From JBBQER01 sp052148155 (GTDB lineage: Bacteria; Actinomycetota; Acidimicrobiia; IMCC26256; PALSA-610), in contig JBKQIY010000048.1 of the NCBI GenBank assembly GCA_052148155.1, positions 11,632 through 75,631 of the forward strand: a DNA stretch of 64,000 nucleotides. The letters are read 5' to 3'. Under the pieces are notes generated by a model. It ran no database searches, was not told the origin of the DNA, and saw only the letters and a list, made by a program, of their open reading frames with translations. Below are positions 35,764-43,368 of this stretch, in pieces; positions within the stretch are counted from its first letter, which is position 1, and every line of letters starts with the position of its first letter. The position numbers were made by a program, and so were the translations under genes.

Positions 35764-35958
35764 CTATCCCGCTTGGGTGTAGCCCGACGCGAGATACGTG
35801 TCGACGTCGCCTTCGGCGACGCGAAACGACCGGCCTACACGCACAGCCGGCAGCTCGCCAGCTTTGATCAATCGGTAGACGGTCATCGACGAAACCCGCA
35901 TCAGGTCCGCCACCTCCTGAACCGTCAAGAAGCGCGCTTTGCTCAATCCATTGCCCAC
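35764..35958 (-). CDS. Excisionase-family helix-turn-helix protein (HTH_17), Rv0500A-like
   Basis: A 64-residue DNA-binding protein that is almost all one MerR/excisionase-type winged helix: LTVQEVADLMRVSSMTVYRLIKAGELPAVRVGRSFRV. Small proteins of this type sit beside proC in mycobacteria and streptomycetes (BldC-related class), and here proC is two genes upstream. It is a likely architectural transcription regulator. GTG start. A promoter (35989-36018) and a palindrome (36038-36049) lie upstream. Confidence 0.88.
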   Translation of the reverse strand: MGNGLSKARFLTVQEVADLMRVSSMTVYRLIKAGELPAVRVGRSFRVAEGDVDTYLASGYTQAG

Positions 35959-35988
35959 GCGGAACTCCCTACGCCACCCGCTCCCATA

Positions 35989-36018
35989 AGGGTAGATGGC
36001 TGCGCCACGAGTTGTCGA
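35989..36018 (-). promoter_or_regulatory. Promoter of the excisionase-like HTH gene
   Basis: Minus strand: -35 TCGACA (36013-36018) and -10 TACCCT (35989-35994) with an 18-base spacer. The -10 and spacing are the same as in the rex promoter. The start codon lies 30 bases after the -10. Confidence 0.5.
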
Positions 36019-36037
36019 GGGTCAACTAGCGGGGCGA

Positions 36038-36049
36038 GTGACTAGTCAC
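36038..36049. promoter_or_regulatory. 12-bp perfect palindrome GTGACTAGTCAC, candidate operator
   Basis: A perfect palindrome 20 bases upstream of the -35 of the HTH gene, in the gap after the phosphatase-like gene. It could be bound by an activator or by the HTH protein itself. Function is inferred only from position and symmetry. Confidence 0.35.
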
Positions 36050-36100
36050 ACCTCGCGCGGGGGCCGCGACGGTCGGGCGTGGCCGCCGAATGCGGGCCGA

Positions 36101-36889
36101 TCAGATCGTCCGGCCGACGACTTCGGGGAGCGCGGCCTCGAGGAGCGGGCGGTACGCACCGGGAGCCCGGTCGGTCCACATCGGCACCACAAGACATGAG
36201 CGGTCCCGGCGCCGGGTCAGCGCGAGGGAGCAATGGTCGAGTCCGGCCAACGCGATCACCTCGATGCCGGCATCGATCGCGACGTCGGCGAACGGCCCGT
36301 CGGCGATGACCAGCGCGGGTCGGGGCACGAGGAACAGCCACTCTTGGGGAGCTTCGGGACCACGCGTGTCACACAGCGAATGTCCGTCGGTCACCACCGC
36401 GACTCCGTCGACCCAGCGGATCGCGCGCGCGGCTCGGCCGTCAACGCGCAGCGGAGGAGAGTCGTCATCGTCGGCCACGTCGGCGCCGCAGCTGCGAGCC
36501 AGACGGGCGAGCGCGAGCGACACGCTGAGGAGCGACGCGGGCTGACTCGTCGCCAACGAGATATGCGCGCCGGTGCTCGCCACCTCGACGATCCGATCGA
36601 CGGCCCGGGCCATGGCGGCGATCGTGAGCTCCGGATCGATCCGCGGGTCTGCGATCGTGGCGCCGAACACGGCATGGACTGCGGTCCATGCCTCGTCGAG
36701 GAGGACGGATTGTGTCCGGTCGCGTGCGGCCCGTTCGACGAGCCGGCGAAGCTCCGAGGGTCCGGGACCGACCGACCGGCCGGCCACATGTGACCGTTCC
36801 AAGCGCTGCGCGAGCGTCGGTGGTGGCGCCAACTGTCGATGTCCGACCCTCGACTCGAGCCGGGGAGGGCGATTGCGCGCCTTGCTCAT
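36101..36889 (-). CDS. Actinobacterial phosphatase-like protein encoded next to proC
   Basis: A 262-residue protein resembling, from memory, a family annotated simply as phosphatase in streptomycetes. Shared features are the pattern DPRIDPELTIAAMARAVDRI, a glycine/threonine-poor middle, a VADGPFADVAIDAGIEVIALA segment and a C-terminal VVPMWTDRAPGAYRPLLEA. Catalytic residues are not certain. The start ATG overlaps the proC TGA (ATGA); the much longer open frame upstream is a shadow of proC. Function in proline metabolism is possible but unproven. Confidence 0.55.
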   Translation of the reverse strand: MSKARNRPPRLESRVGHRQLAPPPTLAQRLERSHVAGRSVGPGPSELRRLVERAARDRTQSVLLDEAWTAVHAVFGATIADPRIDPELTIAAMARAVDRIVEVASTGAHISLATSQPASLLSVSLALARLARSCGADVADDDDSPPLRVDGRAARAIRWVDGVAVVTDGHSLCDTRGPEAPQEWLFLVPRPALVIADGPFADVAIDAGIEVIALAGLDHCSLALTRRRDRSCLVVPMWTDRAPGAYRPLLEAALPEVVGRTI

Positions 36890-37692
36890 CCGGAGGCGCC
36901 CAGCTCCCTCGAGCGGCGAGTCGCGGCGCTGACCGCATCGAGGATGGCCGCCCGCAGCCGTGCGGATTCCAGCTCTCGCAGACCGGCGGCGGTCGTCCCG
37001 CCCGGGGAGGTCACCGCGGCCCGGAGGGACGCCGGACCGTCGTGACTCTGCGCCAGCAGCGTGGCCGAGCCGAGCAGGGTCTGCACCACGAGCCGCTCCG
37101 ACACGTCTCGTGCGAGGCCGACGAGCACTCCGGCTTCGATCATGGCTTCGGCGACGAGGAAAATGTAGGCCGGTCCCGAGCCGGAGAGGCCAGTGACCGC
37201 GTCGAGTGCCGCCTCGCCGACGATCACGACGATGCCGACCGCGCCGAGCAGCCGTGACGCAAGCTCCAGGTGTTCGGCGTCGGCGTGGCGGCCGCCCGCG
37301 ATCGCCGACGCACCCAATCCGACGAGCGCGGGCGTGTTGGGCATCGCACGGACGACCGGCCGGCCCGGCACCAACGCCTCGAGCGTGGCGAGGGTCACTC
37401 CGGCCGCGATCGACAGCACGAGGGTCGAGGCGCGAAGCGACGACTCGGCGGCGTGCAGGCTCGCGTCGATGTCGCCCGGTTTCACCGCCACGATCACGAC
37501 ATCCGCATCGGCGACCGCCCACGCCGGGCTCGGCACGATGCGGACTTTCGGAAACTCCCGCTCGAGTTCGCGGCGACGTTCGGCGTCGACCTCCGCAACC
37601 GCGAGCTCGTCGGGATCCCAGCCACCTTCGAGCAGGCCACCGAGCAGCGCGGAACCCATCTTTCCGCCGCCGATCAAGGCCACACTCGTCAT
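36886..37692 (-). CDS. proC: Pyrroline-5-carboxylate reductase
   Basis: Last enzyme of proline synthesis, reducing pyrroline-5-carboxylate with NAD(P)H; 268 residues. The Rossmann motif ALIGGGKMGSALLGG opens the protein, AVKP(GDI) follows, VRAMPNTPALVG is conserved, and the C-terminal signature SGSGPAYIFLVAEAMIEAG is intact. It begins the block proC - phosphatase-like - HTH - SAM hydrolase. Confidence 0.95.
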   Translation of the reverse strand: MTSVALIGGGKMGSALLGGLLEGGWDPDELAVAEVDAERRRELEREFPKVRIVPSPAWAVADADVVIVAVKPGDIDASLHAAESSLRASTLVLSIAAGVTLATLEALVPGRPVVRAMPNTPALVGLGASAIAGGRHADAEHLELASRLLGAVGIVVIVGEAALDAVTGLSGSGPAYIFLVAEAMIEAGVLVGLARDVSERLVVQTLLGSATLLAQSHDGPASLRAAVTSPGGTTAAGLRELESARLRAAILDAVSAATRRSRELGASG

Positions 37693-37884
37693 CGCGCGAG
37701 GCTAACCCGACCCCCACCACGGTCGAGGCGAACGATCACTGCACACAGTCGGGCCCGAGGAACTTTGGAACGGCCCCGCACTTCCCCGAACGGAACCGCC
37801 CCTCCCGCACCTCGGGCCCGGCAGCTTGCCGCCGCGCTCGCGACGGCAAAATGACCGTAGCACTCCCGGTCAATACAACACCAA

Positions 37885-37918
37885 GCATCTTAAAACATTC
37901 TTATACATGTTCAGATGC
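37885..37918. terminator. AT-rich two-stem hairpin at the end of ybjN
   Basis: GCATCT (37885-37890) pairs with AGATGC (37913-37918), and inside it AACAT (37894-37898) pairs with ATGTT (37907-37911). The outer arm overlaps the last codons and stop of the YbjN gene. Its low GC stands out strongly from the surrounding DNA. On the minus strand TTTT follows the inner stem, so termination is plausible. Confidence 0.5.
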
Positions 37919-38375
37919 GTCGGAATGCGATCCCGACCGCGGTTTGGAACCACCGTTCGACGAGCTCGTAGAGCACGCCGATGATGCGATCGAGCTCGTC
38001 GACGTCGAGATGTTCGAGGAGCACGCGGCCCACGAGATAGCAGTCGCCGTCGGGTCCGATCGAGAAGTGCGCGCCGTAGGTCGTGTGATTGCGCGCCAGC
38101 ATGAACCGGTACAGCTCTTCGCGATGCGCGCTCGGATCGGGAAGGAAGTACACCTCGTAGCGGAGCGTCCGCTGATGCAGGTCGAAATAGATCGTGGCGG
38201 CGTCACGTCCGTCGCAGCCGAAGCGCACATACCACCGTGGGATCTGCGGGTCGTATTCGACAACCTGCACCCACGGTTCGAGGGCGACGGGTCCTTCGAG
38301 ATGCGCCGCGATCAGCGCATGTTTCGCGGCGCGGAAGCCCTCGTCGAGCGCGAGGTCGCGGCCGTCGACGGTCAC
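37911..38375 (-). CDS. YbjN-domain protein
   Basis: A 154-residue protein with the YbjN fold (LALDEGFRAAKHAL...WYVRFGCDGRDAATIYFDLHQRTLRYEVYFLPDPSA at about 38130-38340). The domain resembles secretion-chaperone folds; its role is unknown. A YbjN gene directly downstream of mshA is also seen in mycobacteria. The GTG start is one base after the mshA stop, so the two are co-translated. Confidence 0.82.
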   Translation of the reverse strand: MTVDGRDLALDEGFRAAKHALIAAHLEGPVALEPWVQVVEYDPQIPRWYVRFGCDGRDAATIYFDLHQRTLRYEVYFLPDPSAHREELYRFMLARNHTTYGAHFSIGPDGDCYLVGRVLLEHLDVDELDRIIGVLYELVERWFQTAVGIAFRRI

Positions 38376-38376
38376 G

Positions 38377-39624
38377 TCAGTCGCAGCGCACGAGACCCCG
38401 GGCGACGAGATCGCCGTACAGGCGTCGCAGCCGCGCCGCGGTGATGCTCCACGAGTACTTGCGTGATCGAGCCGACGCGACCGCCCCGATCTCCGCCGCG
38501 AGCACGGGATCTTCAAGCAACATCGCGACCGGAGCGGCGTACGCCGCAGGATCACGATCGTCGACGAGGAAACCGGTGGCGCCGTCGTCGACGAGCGACC
38601 GCAGCCCACCGACCGACGCCGCGACCACGGGCGTGCCGCAGGCGGCGGCTTCGAGCGCAACCAGGCCGAAGGACTCGGCGCGCGAAGGCACGATGCACAC
38701 GTCGGCAGCTCGATAGAAGTCGGCCAGTGTGGTGTGCGGCTGGGGTGGCACAAAATGCACGTTGGACGCGACGCCGAGCTCGTGCGCGAGGTCGCGGACG
38801 CGGGCGAGTTCGCGTTGGCCGTCGGGGCCGCTCGGGCCGCCGACCACCAGGAGCATCGCATTCGGGTCGTGCAGCTCCGCCAGGCAGCGCACCGCCAGGC
38901 CGACCCCTTTCAGAGGTTGGATCCGTCCGGCGAACAGCAACATGCGCCGACCGTCGAGTCCGAGCCGATCTTTGGCGACACGGGCATCGGCGGGGAAGAA
39001 CACCGAGTGGTCGACGCCCGGCGGGACGACCTCGATCCGTTCCGGCACCGCGCCGTAGCGCGTCGCGAGTTGCTCGCGCTCAGAGTTGGTGGACGCGAGC
39101 ATCAGGTCCGAACACGCGATCACCTGGTGCTCGACCCGCGCCCGTTCTTCGGGGTCGTCGTCGATTCCGGCATCGGCTTTGACGCGCGCCAGCGTGTGGA
39201 ACGTCGCGACCATCGGGAGATCGCGCAGATGCTTGAGCTTGTGCGCGACCGCGCCGGACAACCAGTAGTTCGCGTGCAACACCTCGACTGGGGGACCTGC
39301 GTCGAGAATCCTGGCGGTTTCGGCGACGAATTCGTCGACGAGGCTGGGCAGCTCGTAACGAGGGATCGCCGTCTGCGGGCCGGCCTTCACGTGAACGACC
39401 CGGAACCCAGGTTCGACGTCGACCACGTGAGATTGGGTCGGGTCCTCGGCGCGCGTGTACACGTCGCACGAGACACCGGCGCGGGCGAGCGCCGACGCGA
39501 GCGCTCGCACATAGACGTTCATGCCGCCACCGTCGCCGGCGCCGGGCTGGGCCAGCGGCGAAGTGTGCATGCTGAAGACCGCCACGCGCCGAACGGCGCC
39601 GGACGATTCGTCGCGGCCAGACAT
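38377..39624 (-). CDS. mshA: D-inositol-3-phosphate glycosyltransferase (mycothiol synthesis)
   Basis: GT4-family glycosyltransferase, 415 residues, that joins GlcNAc to inositol-3-phosphate, the first step of mycothiol synthesis. The N-terminal acceptor-domain block HTSPLAQPGAGDGGGMNVYV is characteristic of MshA, and the donor-site EX7E motif is PSRAESFGLVALEA. The ATG at 39624 matches the family start. It implies a mycothiol-dependent redox buffer, an actinobacterial trait. The other msh genes are not in this window. Confidence 0.88.
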   Translation of the reverse strand: MSGRDESSGAVRRVAVFSMHTSPLAQPGAGDGGGMNVYVRALASALARAGVSCDVYTRAEDPTQSHVVDVEPGFRVVHVKAGPQTAIPRYELPSLVDEFVAETARILDAGPPVEVLHANYWLSGAVAHKLKHLRDLPMVATFHTLARVKADAGIDDDPEERARVEHQVIACSDLMLASTNSEREQLATRYGAVPERIEVVPPGVDHSVFFPADARVAKDRLGLDGRRMLLFAGRIQPLKGVGLAVRCLAELHDPNAMLLVVGGPSGPDGQRELARVRDLAHELGVASNVHFVPPQPHTTLADFYRAADVCIVPSRAESFGLVALEAAACGTPVVAASVGGLRSLVDDGATGFLVDDRDPAAYAAPVAMLLEDPVLAAEIGAVASARSRKYSWSITAARLRRLYGDLVARGLVRCD

Positions 39625-39676
39625 GGGCGGGAGACTACCCAAGCGACCGCCAGCTACTCGGCAGCGCCCCGACTCG

Positions 39677-40054
39677 TCAGCCGGCGGCGTCTTCGCGGTC
39701 GTCTTGTTGGAAGGAACGGTAGATCTCGAGCAGGACCTGTTTTTGGCGCTCGGAAAGGCTCGGGTCCCGCAGCACGGTGGTGACGAGGTCGGGCGGTTCG
39801 CCCTGTTCGTCGAGAATCCCTGCTCGCACGTAGAGCGTCTCAGCGGAGATGCGCAACCCGCGAGCGATGCCTTGGAGGATCTCGGCGGAAGGTTTCCGCA
39901 AGCCACGCTCGATCTGGCTGAGATAGGGATTCGAGATGCCGGCGAGCTCGCTCAGCTTCCGCAACGACAGCCGCGCGTTGCGGCGCTGGTCGCGGATGAA
40001 GTCACCCAGATCGTGCAGTCGCGTCTCGAGCGACTCCAGCGACTCAGATCTCAT
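39677..40054 (-). CDS. XRE-family helix-turn-helix regulator
   Basis: A 125-residue regulator: an N-terminal leader of about 15 residues, a Cro/C1-type HTH (LGDFIRDQRRNARLSLRKLSELAGISNPYLSQIERGLRKPSAEIL, about 39860-40010), then a short C-terminal domain ending in acidic residues. Its ATG overlaps the stop of the RsiG-like gene (ATGA), so they are co-expressed. A regulator of this type near mshA and coupled to rsiG suggests stress or developmental control; targets are unknown. Confidence 0.88.
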   Translation of the reverse strand: MRSESLESLETRLHDLGDFIRDQRRNARLSLRKLSELAGISNPYLSQIERGLRKPSAEILQGIARGLRISAETLYVRAGILDEQGEPPDLVTTVLRDPSLSERQKQVLLEIYRSFQQDDREDAAG

Positions 40055-40569
40055 CCCATCGCCCCGGCGACTCGGCGGTCGGCGATCACGCGATCGAGCG
40101 CGTCGATGACGACGTGCAGCTCGGCGCGCAGGTCGGAAAGCTCGCGTTCGAAGCTGCGCAGTGCTGCGAGAATCGAGTTGAGCTCGTCGAGCGCAAGGAC
40201 GGGCAGTTTCGCGAGCGTCGTGTCGACCACGAGTTGTTCGCGGTGATCGGGCCAGTGAAGTTCGATCGTCGGCGGATCGGCGGCCGGTGCGCCGCGGGTG
40301 GTGGTGATGGTCGAACGCCCGGACTCGACGCTCAGGATCCGTGGCAAATCGGCGACGAGGTCGCCGACGGAGCCGCCACGCTCTCGCCGCGCCCGTTCGG
40401 CTTCGAGGATCTCCATCCGCGCCTGCGCGAGACGGCGAAAGTACGACAGCGCGAGTTCGGCCTGAGCGCACTCGTCGTGCATTGCGTGCAGATCGTCGAG
40501 CGAGCGACTGTCGAGTTCAGTCGCATAGTCGGGGTCGAGTAGACGCTGAACGCGTTCCGTGGCAATCAA
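40051..40569 (-). CDS. rsiG: RsiG-like c-di-GMP-responsive anti-sigma factor
   Basis: A 172-residue protein predicted as two long helices. The published RsiG c-di-GMP signature E(X)3S(X)2R(X)3Q(X)3D occurs in both: E38-S42-R45-Q49-E53 in the first (last Asp is Glu) and E141-S145-R148-H152-D156 in the second (Gln is His). RsiG uses c-di-GMP to bind and silence the sporulation/motility sigma WhiG. A WhiG/FliA-type sigma factor is present at 62539-63561. The start is a weak TTG, so the exact N-terminus is uncertain. Confidence 0.8.
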   Translation of the reverse strand: MIATERVQRLLDPDYATELDSRSLDDLHAMHDECAQAELALSYFRRLAQARMEILEAERARRERGGSVGDLVADLPRILSVESGRSTITTTRGAPAADPPTIELHWPDHREQLVVDTTLAKLPVLALDELNSILAALRSFERELSDLRAELHVVIDALDRVIADRRVAGAMG

Positions 40570-40641
40570 CTCCCTAATAATGGTGCGCGATCAGGCTATC
40601 GCGGTAGGTGCGCGACACAGACTCTGGTCCGTCGTCGAGTC

Positions 40642-40896
40642 TCACCCGCCGCTGACCGGCGGAAGGACGGCGACCTCGTCACCATCGGCGAGCACGGTGG
40701 CCCGGCCGTCGGACGGCTCGTCGCCGTTCACCCAGACCCGCGAGTTCGCGAGCACCAGGGCGAAGGACGTCCCGTAGACCGACACCGCGGAGTCGAGCAG
40801 CGATCCAACGGTCGGCACCTGGCTCTGGTCGTACTCGTCGTTCCCGCAGCCTGCGGCTTCGCGCGCCGCGGCAAACAGCCGCAGCGTCACGGTCAC
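40642..40896 (-). CDS. MoaD/ThiS-family sulphur-carrier protein
   Basis: An 84-residue beta-grasp protein ending in the required Gly-Gly (VAVLPPVSGG). It opens with VTLRLFAAAREAAG, typical of MoaD, the small subunit of molybdopterin synthase. The GTG start overlaps the preceding stop (GTGA). No other molybdenum-cofactor gene is nearby, so it could serve another sulphur-transfer pathway. Confidence 0.82.
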   Translation of the reverse strand: MTVTLRLFAAAREAAGCGNDEYDQSQVPTVGSLLDSAVSVYGTSFALVLANSRVWVNGDEPSDGRATVLADGDEVAVLPPVSGG

Positions 40897-41252
40897 GGGA
40901 AACTGCTGTCGACATTGGTTCGCGCGGCCGGATAGGCATCGAGACGTTCCGCGACGATCGGTTCGCCGGTGATCTCGTCGATGCCGTAGCTGCCGTCGTC
41001 GAGTCTTCCCAACGCGGCTTCGATTTCGGCCAGGTCGTGCTCGAGCTGTTCGAGAATCGCGACGTCCTTCTCGCGCTCGAATGTCTCCGAAGCCTGGTCG
41101 GCCGGATCCGTGACGTGCGCGAGATCGCCGACCTGGTCGGCCGCGTCCTGGTCGAGGCCCTCTTGGTGCAGTCCCTGGATGAGGCCCCGCACGCGTTCTT
41201 TTTCGGCCTCGAGGCGACGACGGGATGCGTCTTCGTCGAAGTGTTGTGTCAT
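40893..41252 (-). CDS. DksA/TraR-like protein without zinc-finger cysteines
   Basis: A 119-residue protein with the DksA/TraR layout: a coiled-coil hairpin (about residues 10-85) followed by YGIDEITGEPIVAERLDAYPAAR. In ordinary members that stretch holds a CxxC zinc finger; here Asp and Thr replace the first pair, the second pair is absent, and the protein has no cysteine at all. It probably still binds RNA polymerase's secondary channel without zinc. A TACGCT -10 box ends seven bases before the ATG. Confidence 0.82.
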   Translation of the reverse strand: MTQHFDEDASRRRLEAEKERVRGLIQGLHQEGLDQDAADQVGDLAHVTDPADQASETFEREKDVAILEQLEHDLAEIEAALGRLDDGSYGIDEITGEPIVAERLDAYPAARTNVDSSFP

Positions 41253-41259
41253 ACGGGCG

Positions 41260-41265
41260 AGCGTA
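41260..41265 (-). promoter_or_regulatory. Putative leaderless -10 TACGCT of the DksA-like gene
   Basis: TACGCT on the minus strand ends seven bases before the ATG at 41252, predicting transcription from or next to the start codon and covering the downstream coupled moaD. Confidence 0.4.
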
Positions 41266-41342
41266 CTGTGCTCGTGCGGCGACGATCGGTGTCGTCGAAC
41301 GTCGGCCTGGTCCGCTCCCGGTGGGCTTGGCGGTCCGTGCGG

Positions 41343-41957
41343 CTACTGGGCCCGCAGCGTACGCGCATGCTCGTCGAGCAAGGCTGCGAGCAACACGAGA
41401 CGGTCGCCGACGGGCCCGGTTTCCAGCACACGCTGCGCGTCGAGCGGCCCGATCGGCGACAAGGCCGCAATCTCGTACGACGCCTGCTCAACGTGATCGG
41501 AGATCGCGGGGAGTTCCGCTATGCGTGGATCGGAGCGACGGTACAGCGCGCACACGTCTCGCAGTGCCTCGACCGCGCCGGCACGCAGCTCCGAAAGGTC
41601 CGAACCAGACGTCGGCGGTTCGACGAGGTCGACGACTTCGGCCTGCGGGAACGGATCGTCTGGGAGCCAGCGCGCGACGCGCACGCGCCGCAGACCGACC
41701 GTCGCGAGCGCATAACCGCCGTCGGGAAGCTGCTGGGCGCGTACAATGCGCGCGACGGTCCCGACATCGAAGCGGACGTCGCCGCCCCCTACCTCGCTGC
41801 CCCGCTCGATGAGCACGGCACCGAACTCGCCGTCGTCACGCAACACGCGTTTGGTCATCTGCCGGTAACGCGCTTCGAAGACGTGGAGCGGCAGCAGCGC
41901 GTGGGGGAAAAGCACGTTCCCGAGCGGGAACATCGGCATCACCCGGGTGTCGCTCAT
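41343..41957 (-). CDS. Lon N-terminal substrate-binding domain protein
   Basis: A 204-residue stand-alone LON_substr_bdg (PUA-like) protein: MFPLGNVLFPHALLPLHVFEARYRQM is the hallmark N-terminus, and the VGTVARIVRAQQLPDGGYAL block follows. ATPase and protease domains of Lon are absent, as usual for these short actinobacterial homologues, whose function is unclear. Four bases separate it from the SirB1-like gene transcribed towards it. Confidence 0.85.
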   Translation of the reverse strand: MSDTRVMPMFPLGNVLFPHALLPLHVFEARYRQMTKRVLRDDGEFGAVLIERGSEVGGGDVRFDVGTVARIVRAQQLPDGGYALATVGLRRVRVARWLPDDPFPQAEVVDLVEPPTSGSDLSELRAGAVEALRDVCALYRRSDPRIAELPAISDHVEQASYEIAALSPIGPLDAQRVLETGPVGDRLVLLAALLDEHARTLRAQ

Positions 41958-41961
41958 ACGT

Positions 41962-42774
41962 TCAGTTCAGCCGGGCGCGCAAGGCCCGAGCACGCGTCCG
42001 CAATCTCGCCGCAGCGTCTGTGCCCGTTCCCGTCGATTCGGTACCGTCAGTGTCGACGCGATCGGCGAGGAGGTCGAACTCGACCGCGGCTCGCATCACG
42101 TCCCCGGTGCTCGCCAGCTGATCGGCGAGGTGCAACTGCTCTTGAAACGTGATCCCCGGCACCGCGAGGTGCAGTCTGCACATCCACGCGAGCTGTACCG
42201 GATCGTTCGCAAGCTTCCCGCGTTCGAGATTGGCGAGCATCCGGGCCAGGATCGCGTGCGGCGCGGTCGGTCCGAGAAACGAAGGCTGGAACGTCAACGC
42301 GCCGCCGTAGACGAGGTCGAACTGGCGTCGACATCCCTGCGCGTCGAGCAGGGCACCCCGGTGGAACGGATCGCACCACACGTCACCGCGCGCGGCGTCG
42401 AGCACGAGGAAGTGACCCGGCATACCGACACCCTGCACGTCGACGCCGATCCGTCGACCAACCGCGAGCATGAGCACCGACAGCGTGATCGGGATCCCGA
42501 GGCGGGTTGCGATGACGGAGTCGAGGAAAGAATTTTCGGGATCGTCGTAGTGGTCGAGGTTGCCCGCAAATCCGACCTGATCGAACAGCAGCGCCCGCAG
42601 CGCGTCGAACGTCGCCGCCTCGCACTGCCCGGCCAGTTCGTCGAGACGTGCGATCCACTCTTCGACGTCGATGTCAGGGTGTGCGTGCGCCGCGATGCAG
42701 AGCGCGGCAACGTCGAGCGGCACGTTGGCGGCGGTATGGCTGACCGCCTCGACGAAACGCTCGCGCGGGTGCAT
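41962..42774 (-). CDS. SirB1-family transglutaminase-like protein with TPR-like tail
   Basis: A 270-residue protein with the SirB1 N-terminal transglutaminase-like domain: FDQVGFAGNLDHYDDPENSFLDSVIATRLGIPITLS and GMPGHFLVL (about 42400-42590). The C-terminal third is helical and TPR-like. The gene's reading frame is open far upstream through the SET gene, but conserved sequence supports the ATG at 42774. Biochemical role unknown. Confidence 0.82.
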   Translation of the reverse strand: MHPRERFVEAVSHTAANVPLDVAALCIAAHAHPDIDVEEWIARLDELAGQCEAATFDALRALLFDQVGFAGNLDHYDDPENSFLDSVIATRLGIPITLSVLMLAVGRRIGVDVQGVGMPGHFLVLDAARGDVWCDPFHRGALLDAQGCRRQFDLVYGGALTFQPSFLGPTAPHAILARMLANLERGKLANDPVQLAWMCRLHLAVPGITFQEQLHLADQLASTGDVMRAAVEFDLLADRVDTDGTESTGTGTDAAARLRTRARALRARLN

Positions 42775-42785
42775 CGAGTCGATCC

Positions 42786-43274
42786 CTACGCGTTTCGCCG
42801 CTCGATGTAGGCCGAGCAAAAGCCGCGGTAACGGTCGCGCAACTCGGGCTCCTTCCAGTCCACACCGGTGACGTTCCCGCGGCACAGTACGGCCGCGCAG
42901 GAACATGCGAACTCGTCGTAGTCGTCGGTGTCGGTCATCGCGTAGTCGAAGCACAGCTCCTCGCCAGCCGACACGTCGCGCATCGTCACGAGCAGGACCG
43001 ACCCGACGATCCCACAGTTCGGATCGCAGGAATGGTTGACGAAGTCGGCGTCGTCGAACGGCGCGGCGCTCGCCAAGAAGAGGCCGTCGTCGATTTGCAG
43101 CGCGTGCATGCGAATCTCGTCGTCGAGCACGTCGAGTTCGGCACGGTCGACGACCGATCCGCCGAATCCGGCGACCGTTGTGCCGGCCGGGATTCGGTCC
43201 ACCGCGAAGATGCCCATCCCCTTGTCGCCCGCCGGCCGGCGGGCGGCGAGCGGACTGAGCCAAGACTGGCGCAC
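42786..43274 (-). CDS. SET-domain protein (putative lysine methyltransferase)
   Basis: A 162-residue SET protein. NHSCDPN (residues 80-86) forms the SAM/knot region, GEELCFDYA supplies the catalytic Tyr, and a post-SET zinc motif C-S-C-AAVL-C follows near the end, so the active-site elements look complete. This small eukaryote-like form occurs sporadically in bacteria; its target is unknown. I chose GTG 43274 because GGAGGTG lies five bases upstream. It starts divergently from map. Confidence 0.88.
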   Translation of the reverse strand: MRQSWLSPLAARRPAGDKGMGIFAVDRIPAGTTVAGFGGSVVDRAELDVLDDEIRMHALQIDDGLFLASAAPFDDADFVNHSCDPNCGIVGSVLLVTMRDVSAGEELCFDYAMTDTDDYDEFACSCAAVLCRGNVTGVDWKEPELRDRYRGFCSAYIERRNA

Positions 43275-43368
43275 GGACACCTCCGTGTGAGGGGCTGAGC
43301 CCACGGGCTCGAGAGGGACGAAGTGAGGCGGCGACCCGAACGCCGCTCAGATTGGGCAGAATATAGGG

